64,000 bases of DNA from Clarkia xantiana subsp. parviflora (taxonomy: Eukaryota; Streptophyta; Magnoliopsida; Myrtales; Onagraceae), in the NCBI GenBank assembly GCA_036873135.1, contig JAPTYO010000010.1:6548634-6612633 (forward strand). Direction: 5' to 3'. Below the pieces are notes generated by a model, which was not told where the DNA came from, did not search any database, and saw only the letters and a program-made list of their open reading frames with translations. A program made the translations under genes and the position numbers. Within the stretch, counting starts at the first letter, position 1. Each line of letters opens with the position of its first letter. Shown here piece after piece: positions 1 to 10,334 of this stretch.

Positions 1-72
1 TCAAATTGCGCGTGTCATACCATCCTAAAATAGAGTCAATCAAGGGTTAGGCCATTGGTTGACTCGGGGGCA
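1..72 (+). other. 3' tail and polypurine tract of a Gypsy element
   Basis: This short stretch ends in a G-rich tract (gactcgggggca, 61-72) directly before an LTR-like TG. The complete Gypsy element near 54.3 kb has the same arrangement, a cttgggggcaaa tract directly before its 3' LTR. I infer that this is the end of the internal region of an element whose body lies left of the window. Confidence 0.6.
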
Positions 73-254
73 TGTGATGGATATACGCCCAATTTGAACC
101 CGTTGACTTCCAAACCGTTGTGTTTTTATCATCCCGTTAATGATTGTAAATCGAAACTTCAACCCGAACCCTTCGCGAAAACACCAACGGCTCGGACGAG
201 ACCGAAGCGCTCGTCCGGCCGAGTCAGACTCGCCTAGGTGAGGTTGGGTGGCCA

Positions 255-455
255 CATCCGACCTCCCCTAGGGGAGATCGGGTCAGCCAACCCGATCTCC
301 CCTAGGGGAGATCGGGTGGACCAACCCGATCTCTCCTAGGAGAGATCGGGTCAGCCAACCCGATCTCTCCTAGGAGAGATCGGGTCGGCCAACCCGATCT
401 CCCCTAGGGGGGATGGGGTTGGCCAACCCCATCCTCCCTAGGAGGGGTTGGGTGC
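255..455. repeat. Six-unit 34-bp palindromic tandem array
   Basis: Six CCTAGG centres lie at 267, 301, 335, 369, 403 and 437, exactly 34 bp apart. Each is flanked by inverted arms of the type aacccgatctcc / ggagatcgggtt, so every unit can fold into a hairpin of roughly 13-14 bp arms. Adjacent units differ mostly by compensating changes that keep the arms paired. It lies in the upstream (U3) half of the LTR. Confidence 0.85.
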
Positions 456-894
456 CCTCACCCAACCCCTACCCCTGGGGGTCAGATTTCTCCTCATCCC
501 AAGGGCCCCGGCACCATTTTCGGACTCCCACACTCGGTCCACTCCGCCTACCTTCTCCGAATCCTAAGGTCTTAATTATGTGCTTAAAGGTTAATTAATT
601 GTGTTTAAAGGTTAACGATGTCATTAAGCCACCTTAATGACACCGTTGCCTATAAATACCCCACCTTCACAACTCATTTGATCATCTTGGCAAGTTGCAC
701 AATTTTGCTCTGACATCTCTCTAGCTTTATCTCTCTAAAACCGTACTGACTTAGGCATCGGAGAGGGTTCATCAGGCACCACCCCCCTTCTGTGCCTGGT
801 ATTGCCCCTCTTGCAGGGTGGCAAGGAGAAGAGAACCAAGGAAGCAGAAGAGCATAGAGCAGTAGGACAAGCCCCAGGGGTAAGAAGTACAAGC

Positions 895-1012
895 CTCAGG
901 AGGTCAGAAGGAGAGAAGGAAAGGAGGTCAGAAGGAGAGAAGGAGAGAAGGAAAGGATATCAGAAGGAGAGAAGGAAAGGAGGTCAGAAGGAGAGAAGAG
1001 AAGGACACATAT
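895..1012 (+). repeat. Purine-rich tandem repeat in LTR
   Basis: Repeated words of the form ggtcagaaggagagaagga make an almost pure AG strand. It lies downstream of the conserved LTR motif, so it would be in U5. The open frame across it (802-1110) is low complexity and I do not consider it a gene. Confidence 0.75.
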
Positions 1013-1147
1013 CAGAACGACTACCTCAAGGGAGTATAAGGGCACGGATCAGAACGACTAGTCCTAGGAGCACTGAACCCGACATTTCATTAGTGGGAGA
1101 TAAATTCTAGATTGACGACCCGTTGACCTAGACTTTATAACCTAACA

Positions 1148-1802
1148 CTAACCATCGAGAAATTAAACAGACTAGTTAACCAGCTGATTCATATATAAAT
1201 AGACATTATGGTAAAGTAGTGAACAAGAAGAAAAGCTGTGTAGAAGTGCAGTACAAAGTTTTCACTTTTCACTGGTTCTATCCTATCTATATATCTCTAT
1301 ATATACGCGATTGTAAAGAGGCGCCATGATTAGATAAAAACAAAAAGGACTAGCTAGCTTCTGCTGGTCTGTTAATAAATATCTCCCTGTCGCGTTCCTA
1401 GCTATATCTTAATTCTCTTTCTAGAGATCCTTTTCTTCTGGTCTGATGATGAACGATATGAAGAAGAAGAGTTAGTAAAGAAGAGACTGTATCTATTTGT
1501 TATTAGGGTCCCACGTAAAAAGACACTTCATGTGCTTGTACTCAGTTCTAGTTGGGGTTTTCAGACTCCCCCACTCTTCCATTATTATTCCCCCTTTTAA
1601 TTCTTTTTCTAGAAGAACAAGTTAAATATGTATGGCTACACATCATGTCGCAATCTTCAAGTACTGCCACATTACATATATTCCGTTTGTGTGATAATGG
1701 TCATCCTGCACTATCTTACTGTGTAATGACCTGTTTTCTTAATCTTCCTGTAATATATATAGATCATATGAAAATCTTAATTTATCTGGTCTGAAGAAGA
1801 GG
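1148..1802. other. Intergenic, no gene recognised
   Basis: AT-rich sequence with scattered TATA-like words (tatatataaatag near 1190) and acidic-codon-like stretches (gatgatgaacgatatgaag near 1445; gaagaagaggaggaac near 1792). The latter could be residue from the same Copia relic that follows. I see no supportable coding frame. Confidence 0.4.
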
Positions 1803-1892
1803 AGGAACAATTGACAGTGATTGCACCAGTCACATGACAAGTGATGTGGGACTTTTTAAAAAACTTTATAGGTCAGTGGGCTCTAGATTTTA
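1803..1892 (+). pseudogene. Copia protease relic
   Basis: A 28-codon frame starting near 1809 reads IDSDCTSHMTSDVGLFKKLY, which matches the start of the aspartic protease of Copia elements. The usual D-S/T-G-C/A triad reads D-S-D-C here, so the catalytic Asp-Ser/Thr-Gly is altered (G to D). A TAA stop follows about ten codons later. No LTR or other Copia domain is visible nearby, so this is a stranded fragment. The call rests on the motif alone. Confidence 0.6.
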
Positions 1893-2283
1893 AACATCGG
1901 AATTACCGGTTTCGTCATGTGTCATCATCTAGTTTAATCAAATATAATTATAGTTCTTTAGATATCTTAATGATTTGGAACTTAATTGATATTGACCTTA
2001 TCTTGAGTAGATAGATATCACTACTAGAATACCCCCTCAATTAAAACGAACTTTGCCACAAGGTGTTATGCCGATGCAAATAGAGACGGCAGTTACTTCA
2101 AATTTGCCACGGGCATCAATTTAAAGAGGACTCTGACACGGGAATGGGCCCTGTAACAAATTATAACGACCTCATACACACATTATCCACGGGTTTGTAT
2201 AATCCGTGCATTTTCTACGTGCCCTCATCGAATTTGCCACGAGGAGGAAATTATAATTTCATTTAAAAAATAAAAGTCTGTCC

Positions 2284-2301
2284 TGAGAATCGAACCCGTG
2301 A
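2284..2301 (-). other. Pol III B-box-like word
   Basis: Read on the minus strand this is gtcacgggttcgattctc, a good B box (GGTTCGANTC). The same core (tcgaacccgtgac on the plus strand) sits at a similar distance from the end of CACTA element 2, where a matching A box is also present. Here I see no convincing A box. Confidence 0.4.
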
Positions 2302-2479
2302 CTTCATGTGGAATAAATACACTCATGTTTGGCATAGACTATACTTGTGATTTAGGGTATCGATAATTTAATCAATGATATAAGATTCAACTAGACAGTA
2401 TTAATGAAATGTGGTAAAGCAATTGAATGCTACTATACTACCCAATTAACTTAACTAAACACGATTAGAGTATAGCAAG

Positions 2480-2890
2480 TGATTTAAGGTATAAAGGTGA
2501 TTTAAGGTATAATGGTGATTTAAGGTATATAAGTGATTTAAGGTATAGACGTCAAACGGATGTATACACAAATGAGTCTACGATAAGTCATTGAGTTATA
2601 TCATGTTAATGGATTACACTATGGTAGTGAAATCAAGGTATGAAAGTTAGTTACGGTATATTACTGGAAGTTCACTAAGCTAGTGAATATAGACGAAATT
2701 AGTGAATTAAGGTATACAATTGAAGTATAATATGGTACTTAATTAAGGTAACTAACAATAATTAGACTATGATAATGAATTAAGGTATACAAGTGAATTA
2801 GACTATAATAGTGATTTAGGGTATTCATAGTGATCAAGTTTAGTCATAAATTAGACGATACTAGTGAAATTAGGTATAGTCATGGATTAT
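2480..2890. repeat. Short interspersed repeats (gtgatttaaggtata)
   Basis: The 15-base word gtgatttaaggtata and close variants recur many times with irregular spacing. The reverse complement (tataccctaaatcac) is clustered at 4677-4786 in this element and across 35160-36830 in CACTA element 2. These look like family-specific internal repeats. The ccctaaa core resembles the plant telomere unit by chance or by convergence; no true telomeric array is present. Confidence 0.7.
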
Positions 2891-3008
2891 AAATATGAAA
2901 TTATATGCATACATAAGTATTATAAATTTTACAATATTTTTCTATTATATATGTTAAAAAATAATATGTTTATGTAATTATAATAAGTTCCCTATCAAAT
3001 ATACAGTT

Positions 3009-3240
3009 TAGATGCATCACATTGTTCCAGATCTCCTGCACCAGATTGTACATCACCGTTAAGATTTTGCACGTGTCCTGATTGTTTAATTTTGTAGTTT
3101 TTTAAAATCCTATTAAGATTGGTGAGCCTAAAAGAAAAATATTAAATTTAATGACACGCGTCAAGATCTTAACAGTGATGCTCGATCTGGAATATGAAGT
3201 GTGGGGCAGGAGATCTAAATCTGCATCACACGGTGTGGCT
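3009..3240. repeat. Imperfect foldback MITE-like insertion
   Basis: The left arm (tagatgcatcacattgttcc, then agatctcctgc) is repeated in inverted, imperfect form on the right (gcaggagatct, then ctgcatcacac near 3236). Inner arms pair too (caccgttaagattttgcacg against tcaagatcttaacagtgatg). The size and AT-rich loop fit a decayed MITE inside CACTA element 1. I could not define a target duplication. Confidence 0.5.
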
Positions 3241-4221
3241 TGTTATATATCGATAATTAATAAGATAACATTGATATAAATTATAGTAATTTATTTATTT
3301 TTTTTATACTTGAAAATTAAAAAAACTAACCCCAAAATAATAATAAGTAAATAAATTGTGGTTTTTTTTATATCCTTCCATTTCATTTGGTTTACTCATC
3401 ATTCATATGCAATTTGGGGTTTAAATAAAATGTTTTGGCCAAACAGTAAAAAATGTTTAAACAAAATTAATATGAACTTGGTAAAACCGCTTGAACTGAA
3501 CCCGTAATATGGCATCGTCAAATTCATCATCATTCCTTAAACATTTATGTTATCTACTATATTATATTAATTCAGTATCGGAAACCCTCTAACTGACACG
3601 TGGACAGTTTTTCCGGTCAGCGTTGGTTAATTTAATCGGAATTTAATAGGGGTTCTCTAAATTTAGATACATAATATTGATTGGTTCAAAATTAAGAAGT
3701 ATTTTTATATCCTATTTTGTCTCTACGCAATTTAAAGAAACAAATTAATTAAAAGTTTCCATTTAAATAGTAAATCTATACAGTTTGGTTCTGGAAAACC
3801 ATAGGCCGCCACGTCATCACTTTATATATTTTATTTAATTATTTTATATAAAAAAACATAGAAAATGGTTGAAATGGCTTTCTTACCTACATTTGTTTAT
3901 TAATCAATCGAGTCACACTCGTTGGTCATAAAGAATAGTAAGGTATAGCAATAGTTGTTGTTTGTGCCCACCAAGTGTTTGTGTTTATATCATAGAGAGA
4001 ACACTAGTTTTTATTTTGCTAGCTTTGAGTGAATTAGTTACATTAAAGTCATGTATGACAATTGTTGGGGTTATGTTAGTACTCGACCATGATGTTGACA
4101 TACGTTTAGTGTAGGTTGGTCATGATGATGAATTGATATATTGTTGTTAGGTAGATTTTATGGTTGTCTAACAAATGCTAGTTAATTTTAGCAGGTCATG
4201 CCATAAGATATACACGAATAT

Positions 4222-4689
4222 ATGGTTGAAGATCTCACATGGATGTGGTGTCGACGTGATCAACATAGAAGATTGTTTGACGAGTTCAAGGATAATGTTG
4301 ACTTGTTCATTCAACTTGCAGTCGACAAACTGAGTTATCGTGGTCGAGTAACCCAAATTAAGTGTCCTTGCGTGAAATGTGTCAATAGATACTATGATAA
4401 TTTAGAGACTGTGAAGCTGCATATATATGTCAATGGGTTTACAAAAGGGTATACCATTTGAGACCAACATGGGGAAATAGAAGGGGGTATCAAAGGAAGT
4501 AGTGGTCACAACGTTGGAGCTAGTGTTTCTGCGAACCAGTACGAACAAATGGTTATTGACGGATTTGGAGCCAATTTGGATCATATCAATGATGACAACA
4601 CCACACATGAAAATCCGAACGATGTGCCAAGTTTTGATGTGGAAAGTTTCTACTCTTTGTTGAGAGATGCTGAAACCATTATACCCTAA
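4222..4689 (+). pseudogene. CACTA (TNP2-type) transposase N-terminal relic
   Basis: The frame from 4222 matches the transposase-associated domain found at the N-terminus of TNP2-type CACTA transposases: a W at residue 7, then IKCPCVKCVNRYYDN (the CPC..C cluster), VKLHIYVNGFTKGYT, and DQHGE. A TGA at 4459 stands where this family usually has Trp before DQHGE, so it looks like a TGG-to-TGA change. Reading continues in frame past it to 4689 with an acidic tail (SFDVESFYSLLRDAET), then runs into tataccctaaa repeats. The catalytic core of the transposase is missing. The domain is the best evidence for the class of the surrounding element. Confidence 0.75.
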
Positions 4690-4786
4690 ATAAATATTCC
4701 CTAAATAATAAACTAATATACCTTAAAACTATAAATTACTATACCCTAAACCACTATACCCTAAATCACCATACCATAAATCATTA

Positions 4787-5376
4787 TCTATCTATATATA
4801 TAATAAGGGAGGAGGAGAGATAGAGCTCTAACTAGAACTCGCCACGTCAGACTAAAGGGATAATCAGAGCTCGCCACGTCAGCAAAATGTTGGATTTAAG
4901 GTTGGGCTGGGCTAAATATGCTTGGGCTTAATATGTTTGGGCTGAATAGTATAATTAAGTGTATATAATTTTATTTAATACGTGTATGTTTTGAATTTAA
5001 TTATTTGTTTGCATAATACTATTTGACATTTTTTCAAATATGTTACCTCTTTAGAAAATTTTGAATAAAAAAAAAAAAAAACAAAGTGAAAGTGAAACAC
5101 AAATGATTATTTCGTTCAATTCAAACAAATTTATAAAAATTTCATCCGTAAATAGTCTTTTGCATCACCACCAGTCTATGAATTGACTATCTACACAAAA
5201 ACGAATACTTCTTCAAAAATTTAAACTTAAAGAAGTACATTATTTTTATCAAATTCAGAAAATATTTTCAATTATTTTACTATGTTTTTTTTTTTTACTT
5301 TCATTTTTACAAATAAAAGTTAGGACTTACGATTTAACAACTAACCCCGCGCGCCGCGCGGGGAAAAGCACCCTAG
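4787..5376 (+). mobile_element. Non-autonomous Helitron, 590 bp
   Basis: It begins TCTATCTATATATATAATAA and ends in CTAG, with a strong GC hairpin (ccccgcgcgccgcgcgggg, 5345-5363) nine bases before the CTAG. It sits between host A (4786) and T (5377) with no target duplication. These are the hallmarks of plant Helitrons: 5' TC, 3' hairpin plus CTRR, A|T insertion. It has no coding capacity. The host on both sides is CACTA element 1, so it landed inside that element. Confidence 0.85.
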
Positions 5377-5696
5377 TTATTATATAAAATAAATAGTCAT
5401 TATTATATAAATAAACTTAAATTTATAAAATATAACTCGAATAAATTTTAATAGAAAAGATATAAGGACTTTAATAGAAAAGTTATCATGTTTGAGGACT
5501 AGATAATTTTTACACGAATAAAAGTTGGTAACTTTAATAGAAAAACTATAAATTTTGAGGATTAGACATGATATTTTCGTAAGTTCTTAACCTAGATTAG
5601 ATTTTTTTTTTTTTTTTGGTTCAGAAACCTAGATTAGATGCTCAGCCGCATCACTCCTCATCTCTGCTTTACTTCTCATACCTAAACCTAAAAGAT

Positions 5697-6120
5697 CTAT
5701 GACATCAAAACCTCTCCATCTTCTCTCATCTCAGACATGTTTTGCCGCCCGCTCGCTTCGCTCCCCGTGACTTCGTCTCCAATCTCAGGATTCTCCCACC
5801 CATGGCCTTTCTCCAAGAGTGTCGTGTTCTCTCCCGCCAGAGCCAAGTGACCCTCAGACTTCAAATTCAAAGCACCGGCTGGGTCCAATTCTGGTTCCAG
5901 TTCGATCTCCGTCGCTCGCCACCAGTCCGACCTCCGCTGCTTGCCACGCCGAAGCTCGCCACGCCCTCCTTCTGCTCTGCTGGTCAATTGCTGCTCCTCT
6001 CCTCCAGTCCTAAGGTCGCCACACCGAAGGTAGCCACACCACGATTCCGCTTGCAATCCTCTTTTCAATTACAACGATTGTCACCGACGTAGTTTTCCAG
6101 CACTAAGGGCTGCTTCTCCC
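5697..6120 (+). other. GC-rich, exon-like block inside CACTA element 1
   Basis: This block is distinctly richer in C and G than the surrounding AT-rich DNA and is open in two plus-strand frames. The longest, from 5742 (116 codons), is proline- and serine-rich with a repeated LATPKLATP-type phrase. Such blocks are typical of captured 5' UTR/first-exon DNA. I do not recognise a family and claim no product. It precedes the acid-phosphatase-like exon by about 600 bp. Confidence 0.4.
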
Positions 6121-6710
6121 GACCATGTATGCTATTTCTATATGGCTTTGACTTAGCTAATCAATTGGAATTGAGCTTTTCTTTAAGTCTAGGTAAAGGT
6201 TATTGCATCATGTACTTTGTTCTGATTGATTTGGCTTATTGACCACAACTTGTATGCCTTATTATAGTTAAACTAGATTATTACCGTTCTGTTGATCACT
6301 TGTGTATCTATAAAATTGCTCAACTCTTGCGTTAGTTTCATCTTGACAATGAATGACAAAAAGAGCATCTTCGCTAGTAAACCTTAAAACATTGGATTAG
6401 TTTCAGACTTTTCAATTGTGCCTTGAGTTTCAATGCATTAAATGAAATTGGTGTAAAAATTAAGAGGTTTTGGTTTTCTTAAGTAGCTCCATGCTAACTC
6501 GGCACCTAGTCTCTGATTACCCCTGAAAAAGCATCCAAATATGATTCCCATTTAACTTCCTTAAATTAGGCAGGGATGCTATAGTTTATGGATTTTGATG
6601 TTGAGACTCGCCCATAAATTCATAAATTTGGTTGCAGTTTACTTTTGGAAGAAAGAACAATTGTTTTCCGAGTGTAGTTGTTAGTTGGAACTTGTAGTTG
6701 TAGCTTTTTA

Positions 6711-6905
6711 ATCATGCTGAGTTTGACCAGTGGGTTGACAAGTGCACTGTATCTGCATAGATACCAGTTTGAAGCTATATGAGCGAGTCCGTAATTTGGG
6801 ATTCAAAGTGTTATTGTTGATGGGGAGAACCGAGTCACATCGTGATATTACTGTTGACAACATCGTCATTGCTAGAGTCCAGAACTGGGACAAGTTGATA
6901 CTAAG
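6711..6905 (+). pseudogene. Captured acid phosphatase / VSP-like (HAD) exon
   Basis: The frame at 6766-6905 (LKLYERVRNLGFKVLLLMGR, then DITVDNIVIA and NWDKLILR) resembles the middle of plant acid phosphatase/vegetative storage protein-like members of the HAD superfamily. The upstream part (EFDQWVDKC, 6718-6745) matches the same family but is out of frame, with a TAG between. A splice donor (ag|gtaaat) follows exactly at 6906. HAD motif II normally has Thr or Ser before GR; here it is Met. The catalytic DxD exon is not seen. I infer a host exon captured by CACTA element 1 and now dead. Confidence 0.6.
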
Positions 6906-7440
6906 GTAAATTTCACAATCTCTTGCCCCCAATCCATCATTTAAATGCAAATTTTGTCTACGAGCATTAGTTTCCACCTTTTGTTTGCATTTCCATTGCC
7001 ATTGTGTAGAGTTGAAAGTTTTTTGTGTTTGATTTTCACGTCTCTCTTTATGTATGTACAAACATGTATATTTGAATTTTTTAATTCTTAGATAAATTAA
7101 TGGTATCGCTGTCGATTTTTAGATTCAGTGTGGATGAGAGATCAGTTGTTTCTCACTTGTTACGTTAATGCGCAAAAAGGCCAGCATTCAAAGACCCTAA
7201 AAGGTTGATTGGCAAAGTGAATCCCCTCTCTTGTGCCCTGAAAAAACAAGTTTAGACGTCTGGTTGGTTCATTACATGTGTGTGTGTTTCTGTGTGAGTA
7301 GGAATATCAATGTTGCTGCTTTCTAGTGTTTAGTCTCTTTTCCTAATTGCAGGTTAGGTTTGTGATTGGTGAGAGGCTGACAATAAAAGAACTCAACTTG
7401 TAAGGATATAAGATTATACTAGTTACATCTGGTGTTGTAG

Positions 7441-8240
7441 GACTTGGACATCAAAGGCTTTGATATCGCAAACTTGTTAACATCAGGTATTGTATAAAGT
7501 TAATTAATCAATTAGCTACGTATGATGATTCATTCCATTTTTGTTATATTAGTTGGATTTGATTGGATGGATGCAGCATTTCAGCATTTCAACATGTGTA
7601 TGGCTCACCTTTAACAGCTGGGGACATTGTGTAAGCATCTTTTGTATTTGCTCCTAGTTACCTTCCATTTTTTATTAGCTCATGTTTTAGGTGTTTGATA
7701 TATAATAGTGCTAACTAATGGAAATGAAAACCAGATACATTGATCATCTCTTCTCAGGGGATTATGTGACCGCGGCCAGCACAATCTGGTAACCATTACA
7801 ATTCTTCTAGCTTTGAAGGTATCTATCTCGTCATCTTTTTATACGGATAAATATTTCTTATGTGTTGTCTGTCATGTCTGAATTTTATCATCTTTATTTA
7901 ATTGATTCAGGTTATCATCCTCACAATGTAGATTTTTTGTGTTAATGACTATTCAATGTACTTTAAATATCGTTGAAAAGTATCCGGCTTAAGCAAACTC
8001 ACTTGAGAAGTATTTCCACCTCTGTTTCATTCATATTTGTATTTGCTAACTTTTTGTATTATTGTGCAGAACAAGGCATGATTGTGGCATGGTGGTGATC
8101 ACTCAAGCAGTAGGAGCATTTAGGCCACATAAGTATGGAGTCGAGACTGTATGTGAGTCGTCCCCTATATTGGTTGCTTCAAGAGAGATTGTAGAAAAAT
8201 GGATAGGAATGTTGGTTATGACAATGTGTAGGTTGTAGTG
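7441..8240 (+). pseudogene. Captured four-exon gene piece, family unknown
   Basis: Four exon-like blocks have matching splice signals and phases: 7441-7486, 7585-7630, 7735-7788, and from 8070 to a stop near 8240. Their readings include GFDIANLLTS, AFQHVYGSPLTAGDIV, YIDHLFSGDYVTAASTIW and RHDCGMVVITQAVGAF. Joining exon 3 to exon 4 gives a TGA, the only break I see. Before exon 2 the acceptor region has a small duplication (catttcag then catttc) that offers a second acceptor out of frame. I do not recognise the family. The consistent phases argue that this was a real host gene acquired with its introns. Confidence 0.5.
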
Positions 8241-9014
8241 TTTATATGGATTGTATATGTGTATGGGTTTGATCTGTGTATGGATTTGTTGGCATTATTA
8301 ACAATAAAAAATCAATTTATGAATCAACAATGTTGTTTTAACTAGATGATACAAATATGTTTTATAGATTTAAAAGACTTGACATTATAAGCAGTTACTA
8401 TAACAAAACATTTGATTCAGAAAAACGTTTTAGAATCTGAAGTCTCGTTACTGATTTAGACTTTTAGAATCAAATATTTTGACTACATATATGTTTTATA
8501 GCTTCAAATCATCTGACCCTAAATATATTTTACTCCATCAAAATATTTGATTCTAAAAAATGTTGTAGAATCCGATTACTTTACATATCGAACTCTAAAA
8601 GTGAATAGCATAATCAAAAAATTTAATTCAACAAAAAGTATACAAAATTGCTAAATTCGACCCTATTAGATTATAATTGGGGCACAAATTTCGTTTCAAC
8701 AAGTTCATTTTGAATCTAATAATCTGATCCTATAAGTGAGTTATCGAATCATCTCTACCTTGTGCAGCTCGTTGCAAAAACGTGGAGAACAATAATACAA
8801 TTTTGCCACGATATCGATTCGAGTTCATCTAACTCAGGAATGCATCAATTCTTACACGAGCTACAATATTTGCAACGAGATCCCCGTTGTAAAAAAAATT
8901 GACACGCTATTACTAATCACGGGGTGATCCCATGGAGAACCCGTGGCAAATGTCATTGTACATGGGTTTTGCACGATTTTACCTTGTGGCAATTGAGGGG
9001 GTATTCTAGTAGTG
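8241..9014. other. CACTA element 1 3' subterminal region
   Basis: AT-rich DNA with many gaatc/gattc words (8400-8760), then subterminal words such as ttgcaacga, cccgtggcaaatg and ttgtggcaattg near the end. No coding frame is supportable. The last 24 bases form the right terminal inverted repeat. Confidence 0.6.
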
Positions 9015-9017
9015 TAT

Positions 9018-9839
9018 TTGGGATAAAGTTCTTGTTTATAGTACATATATAGTAAACAAATCATGATCAGAATATTAACCATGCCAAACTATAGACTTGA
9101 GTGAGCTAACTTGGGATGCAAGTTAGTTTTAATAAAGTTGATGAAACAATACAGCGCCTAAACTAGCTCCAGATTCTTGAAGCGCAAGGAAAAAACTTGG
9201 AGATTCACAACAGAAGCCGAAAACGCCACAAGTTGACAAGTTCCGTCTCCTCCACAGATTAATATGCAACTTTCGATCCATTTGACATGAAGACATTTTC
9301 TGGGATTTGTTCATGTTCTTGAAATTTTATGGAAGCAGTTACGAAGGAACCGGAGAAGGAGACCATTGAGAAAGAACTCGATGCTGCCAGACAAAAAATT
9401 CTAAAGAAGTAGATGTTGAAGGATGTTTGAGGAGTCAGGTGGAAACGACCTTAGTCGAGCCGAATATCTAAAAAACATGACTCGACTCGAATCATTTTAT
9501 TTGAACTCAAACTCGACCAAGCCTAATTGTAGCCAATTTCCCATTCTGCTATGTTCATCTCCTCTCCTTTCCCAACCAAAGATTCATTTTTTCCATTTTA
9601 GTTGCTAAGTTAATTTTTCTAACTTAGCGATTATATTTCAGTCGAGTATTTTCCAAGAAGAAACATATATATTCCGAATCAACAACTTTTCAAGAAGGGG
9701 AGTCTAGATCAATGACCAGAATGGTGCTGCTTATATATATGTTTACAGACTCGAAAGAAACATGTTTTAAATGTGCAAGTGCAACTTTACTGTAACATAT
9801 ATATGCTTCACTATATTCACTATACTACCGCGCATACTC
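9018..9839. other. Intergenic between CACTA element 1 and F-box copy A
   Basis: No recognised gene. A small charged frame starting ATG at 9330 (MEAVTKEPEKETIEKELDAA) ends with TAG after about 27 codons. Its composition is more protein-like than its neighbours, so it may be an exon remnant. The rest is AT-rich. Confidence 0.3.
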
Positions 9840-10290
9840 AACTCAGAAATTTGCACTGATAGCAAGAACAACCAAACAAACTTTAACCTTTTAACTTATC
9901 TGTAAATCCATAACTTGTGCTTGTGACATCAAGGTTTGAACTTAGATCCATAATTTTCTAAAGCTACTAGCTAGCTAGATCTTAAGGATCACAAAAAAAT
10001 GACTTTAGCTTGAGTCGAGGGGCATATGAACCGTATCATATTTTTCAGCAATTTATACTCTCCACGTTCACTCAGAGTTTAGAAGATTTAGCAGTTTTGA
10101 TTGTCATCTTCTGTAATGTTGGTGAACTCGAAAGCAAAATCCCGATAAATGCCATTTCAAGTACACTGTCACCTATTCCGAATAACGATACGGAATTTAG
10201 GTGTGCAAATGTAGAAGGTGAAGCGTATATCTCGATTCCACTGCAGTCATTTGCAGAAAACCAAGAAAACAAAATCCACCATTAAAGACC
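9840..10290 (-). pseudogene. F-box/FBD gene copy A, 3' exon only
   Basis: On the minus strand the segment reads NDCSGIEIYASPSTFAHLNS, GIGDSVLEMAFIGILLSSSP and LQKMTIKTAKSSKL, the C-terminal FBD/LRR-like region of plant F-box/FBD proteins. A stop interrupts it just after SSKL, where copies B and C continue. The 3' flank (aaatttgcactgatagcaag, 9849 on) aligns with the flanks of copies B and C. No F-box or LRR exon accompanies it. At about 10286 the sequence jumps into a second copy of this same flank, showing a rearranged partial duplicate. Confidence 0.65.
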
Positions 10291-10334
10291 AAACAAATTA
10301 ATAGAAATTTGCAGTGATCGCAAGAACCAAACAA

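Larger units (their letters stand above)
73..1147 (+). repeat. 3' LTR of a Tat-like Gypsy element
   Basis: The segment starts tgtgatgg after a polypurine tract and ends cctaaca, giving the usual TG...CA ends. A TATA box (tataaata, from 651) precedes a block, gcatcggagaggg then cccctcttgcagg (about 736-818), that also occurs in the LTR of the complete Gypsy element (48559-48610). That block is typical of the R/U5 part of Tat/Athila-type plant LTRs. The left part holds a palindromic 34-bp array and the right part a purine-rich array, both described separately. The target-site duplication cannot be checked because the other end is outside the window. Open frames inside it are low-complexity artefacts. 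Confidence 0.7.
2019..9014 (+). mobile_element. CACTA element 1 (EnSpm/CACTA), 6996 bp
   Basis: The ends are a perfect inverted repeat of at least 24 bp beginning cactactagaataccccctc. The flanking triplet TAT (2016-2018 and 9015-9017) is the 3-bp target duplication expected for CACTA elements. Subterminal regions repeat short GC-richer words (tttgccacg, cacggg) on both sides. Inside are a CACTA transposase relic (4222-4689), a nested Helitron (4787-5376), a foldback (3009-3240) and pieces of at least two host genes (6711-8240). The transposase is broken, so mobility would need help in trans. Confidence 0.9.

Noticed and set aside
802..1110. 102-codon frame rich in Arg, Glu and Gly
   Set aside because: It is a translation of a purine-rich tandem repeat inside an LTR.
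5742..6092. 116-codon frame as an intact small gene
   Set aside because: Alternative frames of the same GC-rich block are also open, so the frame is explained by base composition. I kept it only as an exon-like block.
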